Of a stretch of 64,000 nt of DNA, positions 45,795 through 54,283 are shown in pieces. Origin of the DNA: CAIZGX01 sp044239865. GTDB taxonomy: Bacteria; Bacteroidota; Bacteroidia; Flavobacteriales_D; Sanyastnellaceae. The DNA is taken from assembly GCA_044239865.1 (NCBI GenBank), contig JBIIAO010000005.1:51057-115056 (forward strand), read 5' to 3'. A program made the position numbers and the translations under genes. Numbering within the stretch: the first letter of the stretch is position 1; each line of letters opens with the position of its first letter. The notes under the pieces were generated by a model. The model was not told where the DNA came from, did not search any database, and saw nothing but the letters and a program-made list of their open reading frames with translations.

Positions 45795-46319
45795 ATGAGC
45801 GATAGCGAATTGGTTTCAGAATGTCTCAAAGGAAAGTCGTCCGCACAAAGGACACTCTTTCAATTGCACTCTGGAAAAATGTTCGCGGTGAGTCTACGTT
45901 ACATGGGTAGCACCATGGAAGCCGAAGAGGTGTTGCAAGAAAGCTTCATTAAAGTTTTTGAAAAGCTTAATCAATGGAAGGGCGACGGTCCTCTAGGGGG
46001 TTGGATTAGAACCATTGTTGTGAATACCGCGCTAACCCGCATTAAGAACAACAAGAAGTTTCGACTCGACAAAAACATTGATGACGCAGTATCACTTTCC
46101 GACAACGGAGAAGATCAATTGGAAGCCTTGCAGGCAGCTGATTTGATGAAGTTAATTGCTCAAATGCCCGATGGGTACAAGACAGTATTTAACTTGTTCG
46201 TTGTGGAAGGATATGGACACAAAGAAATTGCCGACCTAATGGGGATTTCTGAAAGCACTTCAAAAACACAATTTTTAAAAGGAAAAAACTGGTTAGTCAA
46301 AAGAATAAATGAGCAATAA
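45795..46319 (+). CDS. ECF-type RNA polymerase sigma factor
   Basis: A 174-residue extracytoplasmic-function sigma factor. Region 2 reads LRYMGSTMEAEEVLQESFIKVFEKLNQWKG with IRTIVVNTALTRI, and region 4 reads QMPDGYKTVFNLFVVEGYGHKEIADLMGISESTSKTQFLKGK, the helix-turn-helix that reads the -35 element. It lies 57 bases after the giant adhesin and its stop overlaps the start of the next gene by 11 bases, the standard layout of a sigma/anti-sigma pair. Its regulon is unknown; the adhesin gene is an obvious candidate because it lacks the usual -7 box. Confidence 0.93.
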   Translation: MSDSELVSECLKGKSSAQRTLFQLHSGKMFAVSLRYMGSTMEAEEVLQESFIKVFEKLNQWKGDGPLGGWIRTIVVNTALTRIKNNKKFRLDKNIDDAVSLSDNGEDQLEALQAADLMKLIAQMPDGYKTVFNLFVVEGYGHKEIADLMGISESTSKTQFLKGKNWLVKRINEQ

Positions 46320-47322
46320 GTGGAACAATATCATTCGTGAAAAGCTAGAATCCCATGAGGTTTCAGCAGATCACTTGTGGAATAACATTTCACAAAATAT
46401 TCCTCAACCCTCTTCTTCTTTTTGGAAACCTTGGATGACCACTGCTGCCATTGGAACGGCAGCCATTGCAACTTCCGCAATTATTTATTTCAATTCACCG
46501 AATCAAACTCAGCCGGTTGTTCAATCTTCTGAGCAAAAAACGGTAGAGGTAAAAGTTGATACAACTTCAAACACGGTGAACAGTGTTGAGACTTCTGAAA
46601 GTACCGCAATTCCTCAAATTATCACAGGTGGAATTCCAGATGATATTTATTCAGGGTATGTGTGGCAAATGCCTGAGGCAGAGGAATTAGCTTCGATTGA
46701 AACTGGAAATCAACGCGACACTCAAATTACAGCTGTAATTGAAGACTCGAATTCGAATCCTTCTAACAACAGATCTTCCCAGGTTATTGCAGAAAGAGAG
46801 CCCCTTACAAATTCATTTACTGCGGTTGTTTCCAATGCCGAAAGTTTAAGATATTTCTTCTTCGGAGCAGCTGAAAAGGCCGACTCTTATGCATGGAATT
46901 TCGGAGATGGATTCGACGGACAAGGACAGTCAATAGCGCACGAATTCACCGAAGAAGGAACCTACACAGTGAAGTATATTGTTTCAAGAGGAGAAGAAAT
47001 GATGGTTGAAGAAAAGACCATTGAGGTCTATCGTCCTGCAAAACTTTCTCCAGTTACCGCATTTGCTCCTGGATTCGACGGAAAGAACGATGTATTCGAT
47101 GTGTTGTACAACGCCCGCAACGTAAGCGAAACGGTTAATTTCAAAATCACGGATGTTAACGGCAGATTGGTTTATCAAACGGATGGACAATCGGTTTGGG
47201 ATGGAAAAAACTTGAGTGGCGAGTTATGTCAGCCAGCGTATTACAATTGGATCATTGAATTCAAAGACCGTCAAGGCAACTTGAAATCTCAGTCGGGGTC
47301 CATTCGCATATTCGGCGAATAA
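46309..47322 (+). CDS. Putative anti-sigma factor with PKD and CHU_C-like domains
   Basis: A 337-residue single-pass membrane protein. Residues 1-42 are cytoplasmic and contain a short amphipathic segment (IIREKLESHEVSADHLWNNI) of the kind found at the N-terminus of sigma-linked Bacteroidota proteins. A membrane helix follows (about 43-61), then a low-complexity Ser/Thr/Gln linker, a PKD-like domain (about 165-243; WNFGDG) and a CHU_C-like C-terminal domain (about 245-337; AFAPGFDGKNDVFDV...ITDVNGRLVYQT). There is no signal peptide, so the CHU_C-like domain would stay tethered outside the inner membrane. Anti-sigma activity is inferred from position, overlap with the sigma gene and topology. 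Confidence 0.7.
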   Translation: MSNKWNNIIREKLESHEVSADHLWNNISQNIPQPSSSFWKPWMTTAAIGTAAIATSAIIYFNSPNQTQPVVQSSEQKTVEVKVDTTSNTVNSVETSESTAIPQIITGGIPDDIYSGYVWQMPEAEELASIETGNQRDTQITAVIEDSNSNPSNNRSSQVIAEREPLTNSFTAVVSNAESLRYFFFGAAEKADSYAWNFGDGFDGQGQSIAHEFTEEGTYTVKYIVSRGEEMMVEEKTIEVYRPAKLSPVTAFAPGFDGKNDVFDVLYNARNVSETVNFKITDVNGRLVYQTDGQSVWDGKNLSGELCQPAYYNWIIEFKDRQGNLKSQSGSIRIFGE

Positions 47323-47363
47323 AAGACTTATAAACATACGCCTTCGTTCTCAATTCTTCTTCG

Positions 47364-47371
47364 CATTTTTG
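47364..47371 (+). promoter_or_regulatory. Possible -7 box of radA
   Basis: CATTTTTG differs from TAnnTTTG at one position and ends four bases before ATG 47376. Confidence 0.35.
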
Positions 47372-47375
47372 GGGA

Positions 47376-48725
47376 ATGGCAAAGACAAAAACTTCTTTTT
47401 TCTGTCAAAGTTGTGGTGCACAAAGTCCAAAGTGGCTGGGTAAATGCCCTTCTTGTAACGAATGGAATACAATAGTGGAAGAGGTGGTGAATCGCGATTC
47501 GAACACTTCGAAAATCCGCATCAAACCCAACGCACAACCGAAATCTATTTCAGATATAGAAATTGAAGAGCGCAAACGTTTTCCATTAATAGACGGAGAA
47601 TTAAACAGAGTTTTAGGAGGAGGAATTGTTCCAGGATCACTGATTCTTTTCGGAGGAGAACCAGGAATTGGAAAGTCTACGTTGCTTTTGCAAATGGCCC
47701 TTCAACAATTAAACTTCACGGTCTTATATGTGTCGGGAGAAGAAAGCGAAGAGCAAATTCAAATGCGCGCGCAGCGTCTAGGGTTCGACAACCCGCGCTG
47801 TATGGTCTTAATGGAAACTTCCGTCGATCAGATTCTTCATCATTTGAATGAAATGAAACCGAACATTGTGGTTATCGACTCCATTCAAACCCTTCAAAGC
47901 GAAAGCGTGGAAAGCGCACCAGGAAGTGTTTCTCAAGTTCGTGAATGCACCTTGCAATTGATGAAGTACGCCAAGGAAACGCATACTCCCATATTTCTTA
48001 TCGGACACATTACGAAGGAAGGAAGCCTCGCTGGTCCGAAAGTGTTGGAGCACATGGTTGATACTGTTTTGCAGTTTGAAGGAGATCGTCACCACATCTA
48101 TCGCATTTTACGTTGTCACAAAAACCGTTTCGGTTCAACGCATGAATTGGGTATTTATGAAATGTTAGGTTCTGGATTGAAGGCGGTAGAAAATCCGAGC
48201 GATATTCTTATCGATTCAAGCACCGAGCATCTCAGCGGTTCAGCCATAGCGGCAGCCATGGAAGGCGCACGCCCTATGATGATGGAAATACAGGCGCTCG
48301 TGAGCACAGCGGTTTATGGCACACCACAGCGAAGCACAACGGGATTCGATTTACGAAGATTGAATATGTTACTTGCCGTATTGGAAAAGCGCTGCGGATT
48401 TCGTTTGGGAATGAAAGACGTGTTTTTGAATATAGCGGGCGGAATCAAAATCGAGGATCCCGCTTTGGATCTTGCGGTTATTTCTGCGATTCTTTCAAGC
48501 AACGAAGACATTGCCATTACGCGAAAGGCTTGTTTCTGTGGGGAAGTAGGACTGAGTGGAGAGATTCGTCCCGTTTCAAGATTAGATCAACGCATTCAAG
48601 AAGCAGCGAAATTGGGATTCGAAAAAATCTACGTTTCTTCCTTCAATAAAATCCAAGCTTCAGCTGCAATTCAAATTATTAAGGTTGGAAAAGTAGAGGA
48701 ACTCTTTTCAGAAATATTCGCATAA
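47376..48725 (+). CDS. radA: DNA repair protein RadA
   Basis: A 449-residue RecA-related ATPase that helps process recombination intermediates. It has the N-terminal C4 zinc finger (C10, C13, C24, C27), Walker A GGEPGIGKST (93-101), the RadA-specific KNRFGS motif (about 249-254) and a C-terminal Lon-like domain (AAAMEGARPMMMEIQALVS onward, about 290-449). All parts are intact and the length is normal. It converges on the bacilliredoxin gene across a shared terminator. Confidence 0.97.
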   Translation: MAKTKTSFFCQSCGAQSPKWLGKCPSCNEWNTIVEEVVNRDSNTSKIRIKPNAQPKSISDIEIEERKRFPLIDGELNRVLGGGIVPGSLILFGGEPGIGKSTLLLQMALQQLNFTVLYVSGEESEEQIQMRAQRLGFDNPRCMVLMETSVDQILHHLNEMKPNIVVIDSIQTLQSESVESAPGSVSQVRECTLQLMKYAKETHTPIFLIGHITKEGSLAGPKVLEHMVDTVLQFEGDRHHIYRILRCHKNRFGSTHELGIYEMLGSGLKAVENPSDILIDSSTEHLSGSAIAAAMEGARPMMMEIQALVSTAVYGTPQRSTTGFDLRRLNMLLAVLEKRCGFRLGMKDVFLNIAGGIKIEDPALDLAVISAILSSNEDIAITRKACFCGEVGLSGEIRPVSRLDQRIQEAAKLGFEKIYVSSFNKIQASAAIQIIKVGKVEELFSEIFA

Positions 48726-48727
48726 AA

Positions 48728-48751
48728 AAAGCCTCACCGAAGTGAGGCTTT
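48728..48751. terminator. Bidirectional terminator between radA and bacilliredoxin
   Basis: Perfect ten-base stem AAAGCCTCAC / GTGAGGCTTT with a four-base loop (CGAA; TTCG on the minus strand), with T-rich flanks on both strands. Confidence 0.85.
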
Positions 48752-48768
48752 CTTCAATAAGAAATCTC

Positions 48769-49182
48769 TTAACAAAACTCTTCGAACATTCCGTTCAGGT
48801 GCGCTGCAATCATGTCTGCTGTGCGACCTTCAATGTGGTGACGCTCGATCATGTGCTGCAATGTTCCGTCTTTGAAAAGAGCAATACATGGAGAAGACGG
48901 AGGGTAAGGTAACATGAATTTTCTAGCCATGTTAACTGCATCTGCGTCTACGCCTGCAAAAGATGAAACCAATTTCGTTGGTTTCTTTCCTTCTGCTTGA
49001 ATCGCTTTCTTCACGCCTGGACGCATGCTTCCTGCTGCGCATCCGCACACTGAATTCAAAACCAATAGAACGGTTCCTTCGGTATTAATTGCAGATGACA
49101 CGAGGTCAGCAGTTGTAGTTTCTTCAAAGCCAATATTTGTTAATTCTGCACGCATAGGTGCTACTAATTCTGGTGGGTACAT
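48769..49182 (-). CDS. BrxA/BrxB family bacilliredoxin
   Basis: A 137-residue thioredoxin-fold protein with the family active site C46-G-C48 in NSVCGCAAGSMRPG. Bacilliredoxins remove bacillithiol from oxidised proteins; Bacteroidota homologues are present even where bacillithiol use is not proven. The rest is typical (MYPPELVAPMRAELT, FAGVDADAVNMARKFM, PPSSPCIALFKDG). ATG 49182 begins the family N-terminus exactly. A TAACTTTG box (49197-49204, minus strand) lies 14 bases upstream. Confidence 0.94.
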   Translation of the reverse strand: MYPPELVAPMRAELTNIGFEETTTADLVSSAINTEGTVLLVLNSVCGCAAGSMRPGVKKAIQAEGKKPTKLVSSFAGVDADAVNMARKFMLPYPPSSPCIALFKDGTLQHMIERHHIEGRTADMIAAHLNGMFEEFC

Positions 49183-49196
49183 AATTTATTTTTTTG

Positions 49197-49204
49197 CAAA
49201 GTTA
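49197..49204 (-). promoter_or_regulatory. -7 promoter box of the bacilliredoxin gene
   Basis: TAACTTTG on the minus strand, matching TAnnTTTG, 14 bases before ATG 49182. Confidence 0.5.
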
Positions 49205-49236
49205 CATCAAAGGAACAATCAATTACGTGACCTTGT

Positions 49237-50265
49237 TCACACGACTTCAACACAAATTTCTTTTGCTTCTTGCAGCGTTCCAATAACGGTGAGTGTTTCG
49301 TTGTGAAGCGCACAAAGTGATTTCATTTCATTCAATGAATTTTCATGAAACGTTACAAGCAAACCTCCCGAGGTTTGCGGGTCGCAGAGCACCAACAATT
49401 GCTCGCCGTTCAACGGACTAATTTTGGGTTGAATGTTTTGAAAATTCTTTGTTGTGATATCTGGAAAGACGAATTGCGCAGCAGATCTCTTTGCCGATTC
49501 TAAAATTGGAATTTCTGAATAGTTCAGCACTGCACTGCATGCACTCGCTTCGCACAACTCAATCAAGTGTCCCGCTAATCCGAATCCTGTTATATCGGTC
49601 ATCGCATGAACCCCTTCAATCTTCGCGAATTCAGCCCCAATGGAATTCACGTGTTTCATGTGTTGAATGAATTCTGCTTTTTCTTCTTCAGACAACAACC
49701 CGCGCTTTCCGCCTGTAGAAGCGATTCCTAGACCAAGGGGTTTCGTAATGGCAATCAAATCTCCAACTTGAGCACCGTTGTTCTGCTTCAAATTTTTAAT
49801 GGGTGCAATGCCGTTCACCGACAAACCAAAGAATGGTTCCGGACTTTCAACACTGTGTCCGCCTGCAATCTGAATGCCCACGCTGGCGCATGTTTCCTTC
49901 GCTCCACGCATAACTTCTCCAGCTACTTCTGCAGGAAGTTTTTCCAAAGGCCAGCCTAAAATAGCCAGGGCCATAATGGGCTTACCGCCCATGGCATAGA
50001 TGTCTGAAAGTGCGTTGGCAGCCGCAATACAACCGAAGTCGTAGGCGTCGTCTACCATGGGCATGAAGAAGTCGGTGGTTGAAAGCAACGCATCCGTTTC
50101 ATTCAAGGCATAAGCAGCAGCATCGTCGTTGTTTCCATTTCCAATCAACAGATTTAAATCTACTTGTGAAGCGCCGCAATGGGCAAGTATTTTAGACAGT
50201 TCAGCTGGAGCAATCTTGCATCCGCATCCAGATGCTTTGCTGAATTGTGTTAAAGGATAATTCAT
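49237..50265 (-). CDS. selD: Selenide, water dikinase SelD
   Basis: A 342-residue enzyme that makes selenophosphate from selenide and ATP. The active-site loop reads SGCGCKI (C14, C16, K17), so the reactive residue is Cys rather than selenocysteine. The AIRS-type nucleotide-binding parts (NDDAAAYALNETDALLSTTDFFMP, DITGFGLAGHL, CDPQTSGGLLV) are complete. It overlaps the upstream mnmH gene by four bases (50262-50265), so selenophosphate production is tied directly to its tRNA use. Confidence 0.96.
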   Translation of the reverse strand: MNYPLTQFSKASGCGCKIAPAELSKILAHCGASQVDLNLLIGNGNNDDAAAYALNETDALLSTTDFFMPMVDDAYDFGCIAAANALSDIYAMGGKPIMALAILGWPLEKLPAEVAGEVMRGAKETCASVGIQIAGGHSVESPEPFFGLSVNGIAPIKNLKQNNGAQVGDLIAITKPLGLGIASTGGKRGLLSEEEKAEFIQHMKHVNSIGAEFAKIEGVHAMTDITGFGLAGHLIELCEASACSAVLNYSEIPILESAKRSAAQFVFPDITTKNFQNIQPKISPLNGEQLLVLCDPQTSGGLLVTFHENSLNEMKSLCALHNETLTVIGTLQEAKEICVEVV

Positions 50266-51293
50266 GACAAGAGTATTTTTTTCGCTGCAATGATTTCTGC
50301 AGGTGTTGTGTTTTCAGTTATCGGAACTTGAATGGTTTTCGGTTGAACGGCTTGTTTCAAACGCCCCTGTTCATAGGCCTTGTCGTAGTAATGCATGAGC
50401 AATGTCAACCATTCGGTTTTATCACCATTCTCAAGCGCTTCAATGGATTTTTTGTTCGCTTCAAGTCCCATGCGCTTGGTAAGCAATTGCGTTTTTTCAA
50501 TGAGTTCGTTGCTTGGAAAACAGCCGTAGTTTTCCATTAAAAAATCAAATCTATTTTCGAAGCTTGGTTGAATTTCAACTCGAGGAGCAATGACGATTTT
50601 GTCGAACAAAGGATCTGGTATTCTTACTTTTCCAATGAGCCGACTCTCGTTTTCGTACCAAACGGGTTGGTCTTTTTTCAATTCGAAAAATAAAGCGTGT
50701 GCTAATTTATTTTCGAAGTGTTCTTGTGTGGGTTGTGCGAGTTGCCCGAGAGCGCCGAAGGCAGAGCCTTTGTGATGAGCGAGTCCTTCCAAATCAATGA
50801 CCGCTTCACCCACTTCATGCAGACCGAATAAACGTTCGGTTTTTTGTGAGCCGGTTTTTCCTGACATGACAATCAGTTTATGCGGACGTGTGAATTTTTC
50901 TAAACACCAATTGCGGTAACGTTTGTAGCCGTCTTTCAATCTTAGAACTTCTATCCCTTCTTTCGAAAGTAGATCGCTAAAAATCTGACTTCGCATTCCA
51001 CCGCGAGCGCAGTAAACCACAATCTTATTTTCTTTGACGTGTTTTTTGGCTTCTGCAATGAGCTGTTCAAACAACGGAGACACGAGTTTGTATCCCAGTT
51101 CTTCGGCGGAATCTTTTCCTTCTTGTTTGTACGATGTTCCTACGAGAATGCGGTGTTCGTTGTTGAGAATGGGAATATTTATGGAGCCGATAATATGCCC
51201 AGCCTCAAACTCACCTTCACTTCGAACATCAATCCAATTCAATTCAGAGAATGGAAGTTCGTTGTCTTCTAACGGAAAGAGGGTGTGACTCAT
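50262..51293 (-). CDS. mnmH: tRNA 2-selenouridine synthase MnmH (SelU)
   Basis: A 343-residue enzyme that exchanges sulfur for selenium in 2-thiouridine at the wobble position of certain tRNAs, by way of a geranylated intermediate. The N-terminal rhodanese domain has C95 in YCARGGMRSQ; the C-terminal part has a P-loop-like MSGKTGSQKT (about 143-152). It lies in a tight run rnr-mnmH-selD, with four-base overlaps on both sides. No selA, selB or selC is seen in this window. Confidence 0.95.
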   Translation of the reverse strand: MSHTLFPLEDNELPFSELNWIDVRSEGEFEAGHIIGSINIPILNNEHRILVGTSYKQEGKDSAEELGYKLVSPLFEQLIAEAKKHVKENKIVVYCARGGMRSQIFSDLLSKEGIEVLRLKDGYKRYRNWCLEKFTRPHKLIVMSGKTGSQKTERLFGLHEVGEAVIDLEGLAHHKGSAFGALGQLAQPTQEHFENKLAHALFFELKKDQPVWYENESRLIGKVRIPDPLFDKIVIAPRVEIQPSFENRFDFLMENYGCFPSNELIEKTQLLTKRMGLEANKKSIEALENGDKTEWLTLLMHYYDKAYEQGRLKQAVQPKTIQVPITENTTPAEIIAAKKILLS

Positions 51294-53419
51294 TTGTCGA
51301 CTAAAATATAATCGAGGGTACGTTGATCAATATTTCCATCTACCACCAGAATTTTAATTTGGTCGCCCAATCTAAATTCGTACTTGCGCTTCAGTCCGCG
51401 AACCACGTATTCTTCCGGAGAGAAAGTATATTGGTCGCCTGTCATGGTATCCAATGGAATAAGTCCTTCGCAGCGTGTTTCGTTCACCTCCGCATACATG
51501 CCCCAATTCGCCAAACCAGAAATAGTAGCTTCGAAAATTTGACCTTTGCGTTCAAGCATGTACTCCACTTGCTTGTACTTGATACTTGCGCGTTCCGCTT
51601 CAGCAGCGCGTTTCTCCATAGCTGAAGAGTGCCTGCAATGAAGGGCGTATTCATTTTCATTCACCGGATTTCCTTGATCGAGATAATGCTGCAAAAGTCT
51701 ATGCACCATCACGTCTGGGAATCTTCGAATGGGTGAAGTGAAGTGTGTGTAGTAATCGAAAGCCAGTCCGAAGTGACCAATGTTCTGTGTGCTGTATTCC
51801 GCTTTCGCCATGCTACGAACTGCCATGGTGCGCACAGAGCCCTCTTCGGGTTGTCCGTCTACCAACTGAATAATACTTTTGATGACGCCCTGTTCTTCCG
51901 AAGGATTTGTTCTCGGAAGTTTGTATCCCAGGTGTTTCAAAAAAGTTTTCAATGAAGCAATTTTTTCCGGACTTGGTTCGTCGTGTATACGATAAACGAA
52001 TGGAAGTGTAATCCCGTTTTTCGGATGACCTATGAAGTAAGCAACCTCGCGATTTGCAAGCAACATGAAGTCTTCAATCAACTGATTCGAATCTTTCATT
52101 TTCTTAATGAAAACGCCTACAGGCTTTCCTTTTTCATCGAGTTGAAATTTCACTTCTTCCGAATTGAAATCAATGCTTCCTGCAGCGTAGCGCTTGGCAC
52201 GAAGTTTTTTAGCGAGCTGATCGAGGTGAAGGATCTCATCTGCGAAATCTCCGCCTTTTCCTTCAATGCGTTCTTGTGCTTCTTCGTACGTGAATCTTCT
52301 GTCGGAATGAATAACAGTGCGTCCGAACCAACGATTCAAGACATCTCCGTTTTCATTCATTTCAAACACTGCACTGAAACACAACTTGTCTTCATTCGGA
52401 CGAAGCGAGCAAAGGAAGTTTGAAAGCTTCTCAGGAAGCATAGGAATGGTGCGGTCTACCAAATAAATACTGGTAGCTCGAAGCGTAGCTTCTTTGTCTA
52501 TGAGTGAGTTCGGTTGAACGTAATGACTCACGTCTGCAATGTGCACACCGACTTCTAAATTTCCGTTTTCTAATTTGTGATACGAAAGTGCATCGTCGAA
52601 ATCTTTCGCATCGAAAGGATCAATGGTGAAAGTCGGAATGCCGCGCATATCGCGACGTTTCGCAATTTCTTCTTTCGTAATTTCTGAAGGAATGGCTTCA
52701 GCTTCCAAGTGAACGCTTTCAGGGAATTCGGTTGGAAGGTCGAACTCTAAAATTATCGCGTTCATTTCTACCAAGTGCGATCCCGGCTGTCCGAGCACTT
52801 GTGTCACTTTTCCGATTGGCTTGTGCTCGGGGTTGTCCCACGAGATCATTTCAACCGCTACTTTATCGTTTTGAATAGCACCGTTCAATTCATCTTTCGG
52901 AATGAAAAAATCGACATGTATTTTTTTATCGGAAGGAAGGAAGAAGGCGTGTTCTTTGTAACGTTCGATTGTTCCAACGTATAATTTTTTTCTTCGTTCA
53001 ACCACACGAATAATTCTACCTGAAGGTCTTCTTTTTCTTGGTATAAGTTGAATTTCGACCAAGTCGCCATGTAAAGCAAATCCGGTACTTCCTTTTTCTA
53101 TTTCCACATCTACGTCGAGCCCAGGAACGGTGACGTACCCTTTTCCATACCGATTGATTTCAATGTTTCCCAGCACCAAGTTTTTTGGAGTTTCGGCTAA
53201 AACATATCTTCCTCTTTCAGTTTCTTTGAGTGTGCCAGAAGAGGCTTCCTCTTGTAAAATTTCGTAGATAAGTGTGCGAACGCCAGCATCTGCAATTCCG
53301 AGGGCAGCGCTTACTTGTTTGTGATTCACAGCGGTCTCCGGAGCGCGTTCAAAGAGGTCAATGACTTCCTTTCTTAAGTCGCGTTTAAAATTTCCGAATT
53401 TGTTTTTTTTCTTTACCAT
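51290..53419 (-). CDS. rnr: Ribonuclease R
   Basis: A 709-residue 3'-5' exoribonuclease. It has an N-terminal winged-helix and cold-shock region (about 1-160), the RNB catalytic domain with the metal-binding DPFDAKDFDDALS (about 265-278) and HRLLQHYLDQ further on, and a C-terminal S1 domain (about 625-700, FEATISGLANWGMYAEVNETRCEGL region). ATG 53419 starts MVKKKNKFG; the frame extends to ATG 53443, but a -7-like TACCTTTC on the minus strand (53431-53438) falls between the two. It is the first gene of the rnr-mnmH-selD run. Confidence 0.94.
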   Translation of the reverse strand: MVKKKNKFGNFKRDLRKEVIDLFERAPETAVNHKQVSAALGIADAGVRTLIYEILQEEASSGTLKETERGRYVLAETPKNLVLGNIEINRYGKGYVTVPGLDVDVEIEKGSTGFALHGDLVEIQLIPRKRRPSGRIIRVVERRKKLYVGTIERYKEHAFFLPSDKKIHVDFFIPKDELNGAIQNDKVAVEMISWDNPEHKPIGKVTQVLGQPGSHLVEMNAIILEFDLPTEFPESVHLEAEAIPSEITKEEIAKRRDMRGIPTFTIDPFDAKDFDDALSYHKLENGNLEVGVHIADVSHYVQPNSLIDKEATLRATSIYLVDRTIPMLPEKLSNFLCSLRPNEDKLCFSAVFEMNENGDVLNRWFGRTVIHSDRRFTYEEAQERIEGKGGDFADEILHLDQLAKKLRAKRYAAGSIDFNSEEVKFQLDEKGKPVGVFIKKMKDSNQLIEDFMLLANREVAYFIGHPKNGITLPFVYRIHDEPSPEKIASLKTFLKHLGYKLPRTNPSEEQGVIKSIIQLVDGQPEEGSVRTMAVRSMAKAEYSTQNIGHFGLAFDYYTHFTSPIRRFPDVMVHRLLQHYLDQGNPVNENEYALHCRHSSAMEKRAAEAERASIKYKQVEYMLERKGQIFEATISGLANWGMYAEVNETRCEGLIPLDTMTGDQYTFSPEEYVVRGLKRKYEFRLGDQIKILVVDGNIDQRTLDYILVDK

Positions 53420-53472
53420 AATATTCTTCCGAAAGGTAAACATTCAAAAATGAAGTTGTGGGTATTTCCTGT

Positions 53473-53480
53473 TATTTTTG
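53473..53480 (+). promoter_or_regulatory. -7 promoter box of the GNAT gene
   Basis: TATTTTTG, exactly four bases before ATG 53485; it excludes the upstream in-frame start at 53458. Confidence 0.55.
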
Positions 53481-53484
53481 GAAT

Positions 53485-53988
53485 ATGAATAACTCAACGT
53501 ATAACATGCGCTTGTTGGAACACGATGAATTGAATGTGGTGAAGGCATTGGCACACGACATTTGGCCGCGTGTGTATGATTACATGATTTCCCAAGAGCA
53601 GATCACTTATATGCTTTCGTTGATGTATGATTTAGATCAATTGAAGCAACAGTGGTTGGAAGGGGTGAAGTTTGTTTTGTTGGAAGTGGAGGGTATTCCT
53701 CAAGGATTTGCTGCATTCGAGGAAAAAGAGAATTTTGTCTTCCTTCACAAGTTGTATTTGCGTCCGGAAATGCAGGGCAAGGGCTTCGGAAAAAAAATGC
53801 TTCAAGTGGTCATTGACTTCGCCAAAGATTCAAAGAAACCGCGCCTAGAACTCACTGTTAATCGCAACAACAAATCGCTTGAATTTTATTTAGGTAACGG
53901 ATTTGTGATTAAAGAAGAAAAAGATTTCGACATCGGAGGCGGATACTTCATGAACGATTTCATCCTCTCCCTCCCCCTCATCGCGTAG
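53485..53988 (+). CDS. GNAT family N-acetyltransferase
   Basis: A 167-residue acetyltransferase. The acetyl-CoA loop reads RPEMQGKGFGKKML (about 93-106) and is followed by the strand RLELTVNRNNKSLEFYLGNGF and the closing EKDFDIGGGYFMNDF. The latter resembles small Bacteroidota GNATs that act on amino acids or peptides; the substrate is unknown. ATG 53485 follows the -7 box by four bases. The minisatellite begins two bases after the stop. Confidence 0.9.
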   Translation: MNNSTYNMRLLEHDELNVVKALAHDIWPRVYDYMISQEQITYMLSLMYDLDQLKQQWLEGVKFVLLEVEGIPQGFAAFEEKENFVFLHKLYLRPEMQGKGFGKKMLQVVIDFAKDSKKPRLELTVNRNNKSLEFYLGNGFVIKEEKDFDIGGGYFMNDFILSLPLIA

Positions 53989-53989
53989 C

Positions 53990-54198
53990 GTCATCACGAA
54001 GTGTCATCCACGCAGTGGTCATCACGAAGTGTCATCCACGCAGTGGTCATCACGCAGTGGTCATCACGCAGTGGTCATCACGAAGTGTCATCCACGCAGT
54101 GGTCATCACGCAGTGTCATCCACGCAGTGGTCATCCCCTCGGGTCATCACGCAGTGTCATCCACGCAGTGGTCATCACGCAGTGTCATCCACAAAGTG
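53990..54198. repeat. Minisatellite of 15 short units (13, 14 and 15 bases)
   Basis: Fifteen head-to-tail units all starting GTCATC: GTCATCACGMAGT (13), GTCATCACGCAGTG (14) and GTCATCCACGCAGTG (15). Six times a 13-mer and a 15-mer pair into a 28-base higher unit. Unit 11 is degenerate (GTCATCCCCTCGG). The 295 bases between 53988 and 54284 otherwise hold only a weak -7-like TATTTTCG (54244-54251). No protein-coding or RNA gene is supported here. Confidence 0.95.
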
Positions 54199-54283
54199 GT
54201 AGATTGTTAACATTATGTTCATATCCAACCCACAGAGCGGTAGTATTTTCGCTGACGAATAACTTCAACCTAAACTTTCATTT

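Noticed and set aside
49237..50265. Selenocysteine codon in selD
   Set aside because: The active-site loop reads Cys-Gly-Cys, with no in-frame TGA.
53990..54198. CRISPR array
   Set aside because: Units are only 13-15 bases with no distinct spacers; all of the sequence is repeat, and no cas genes are near.
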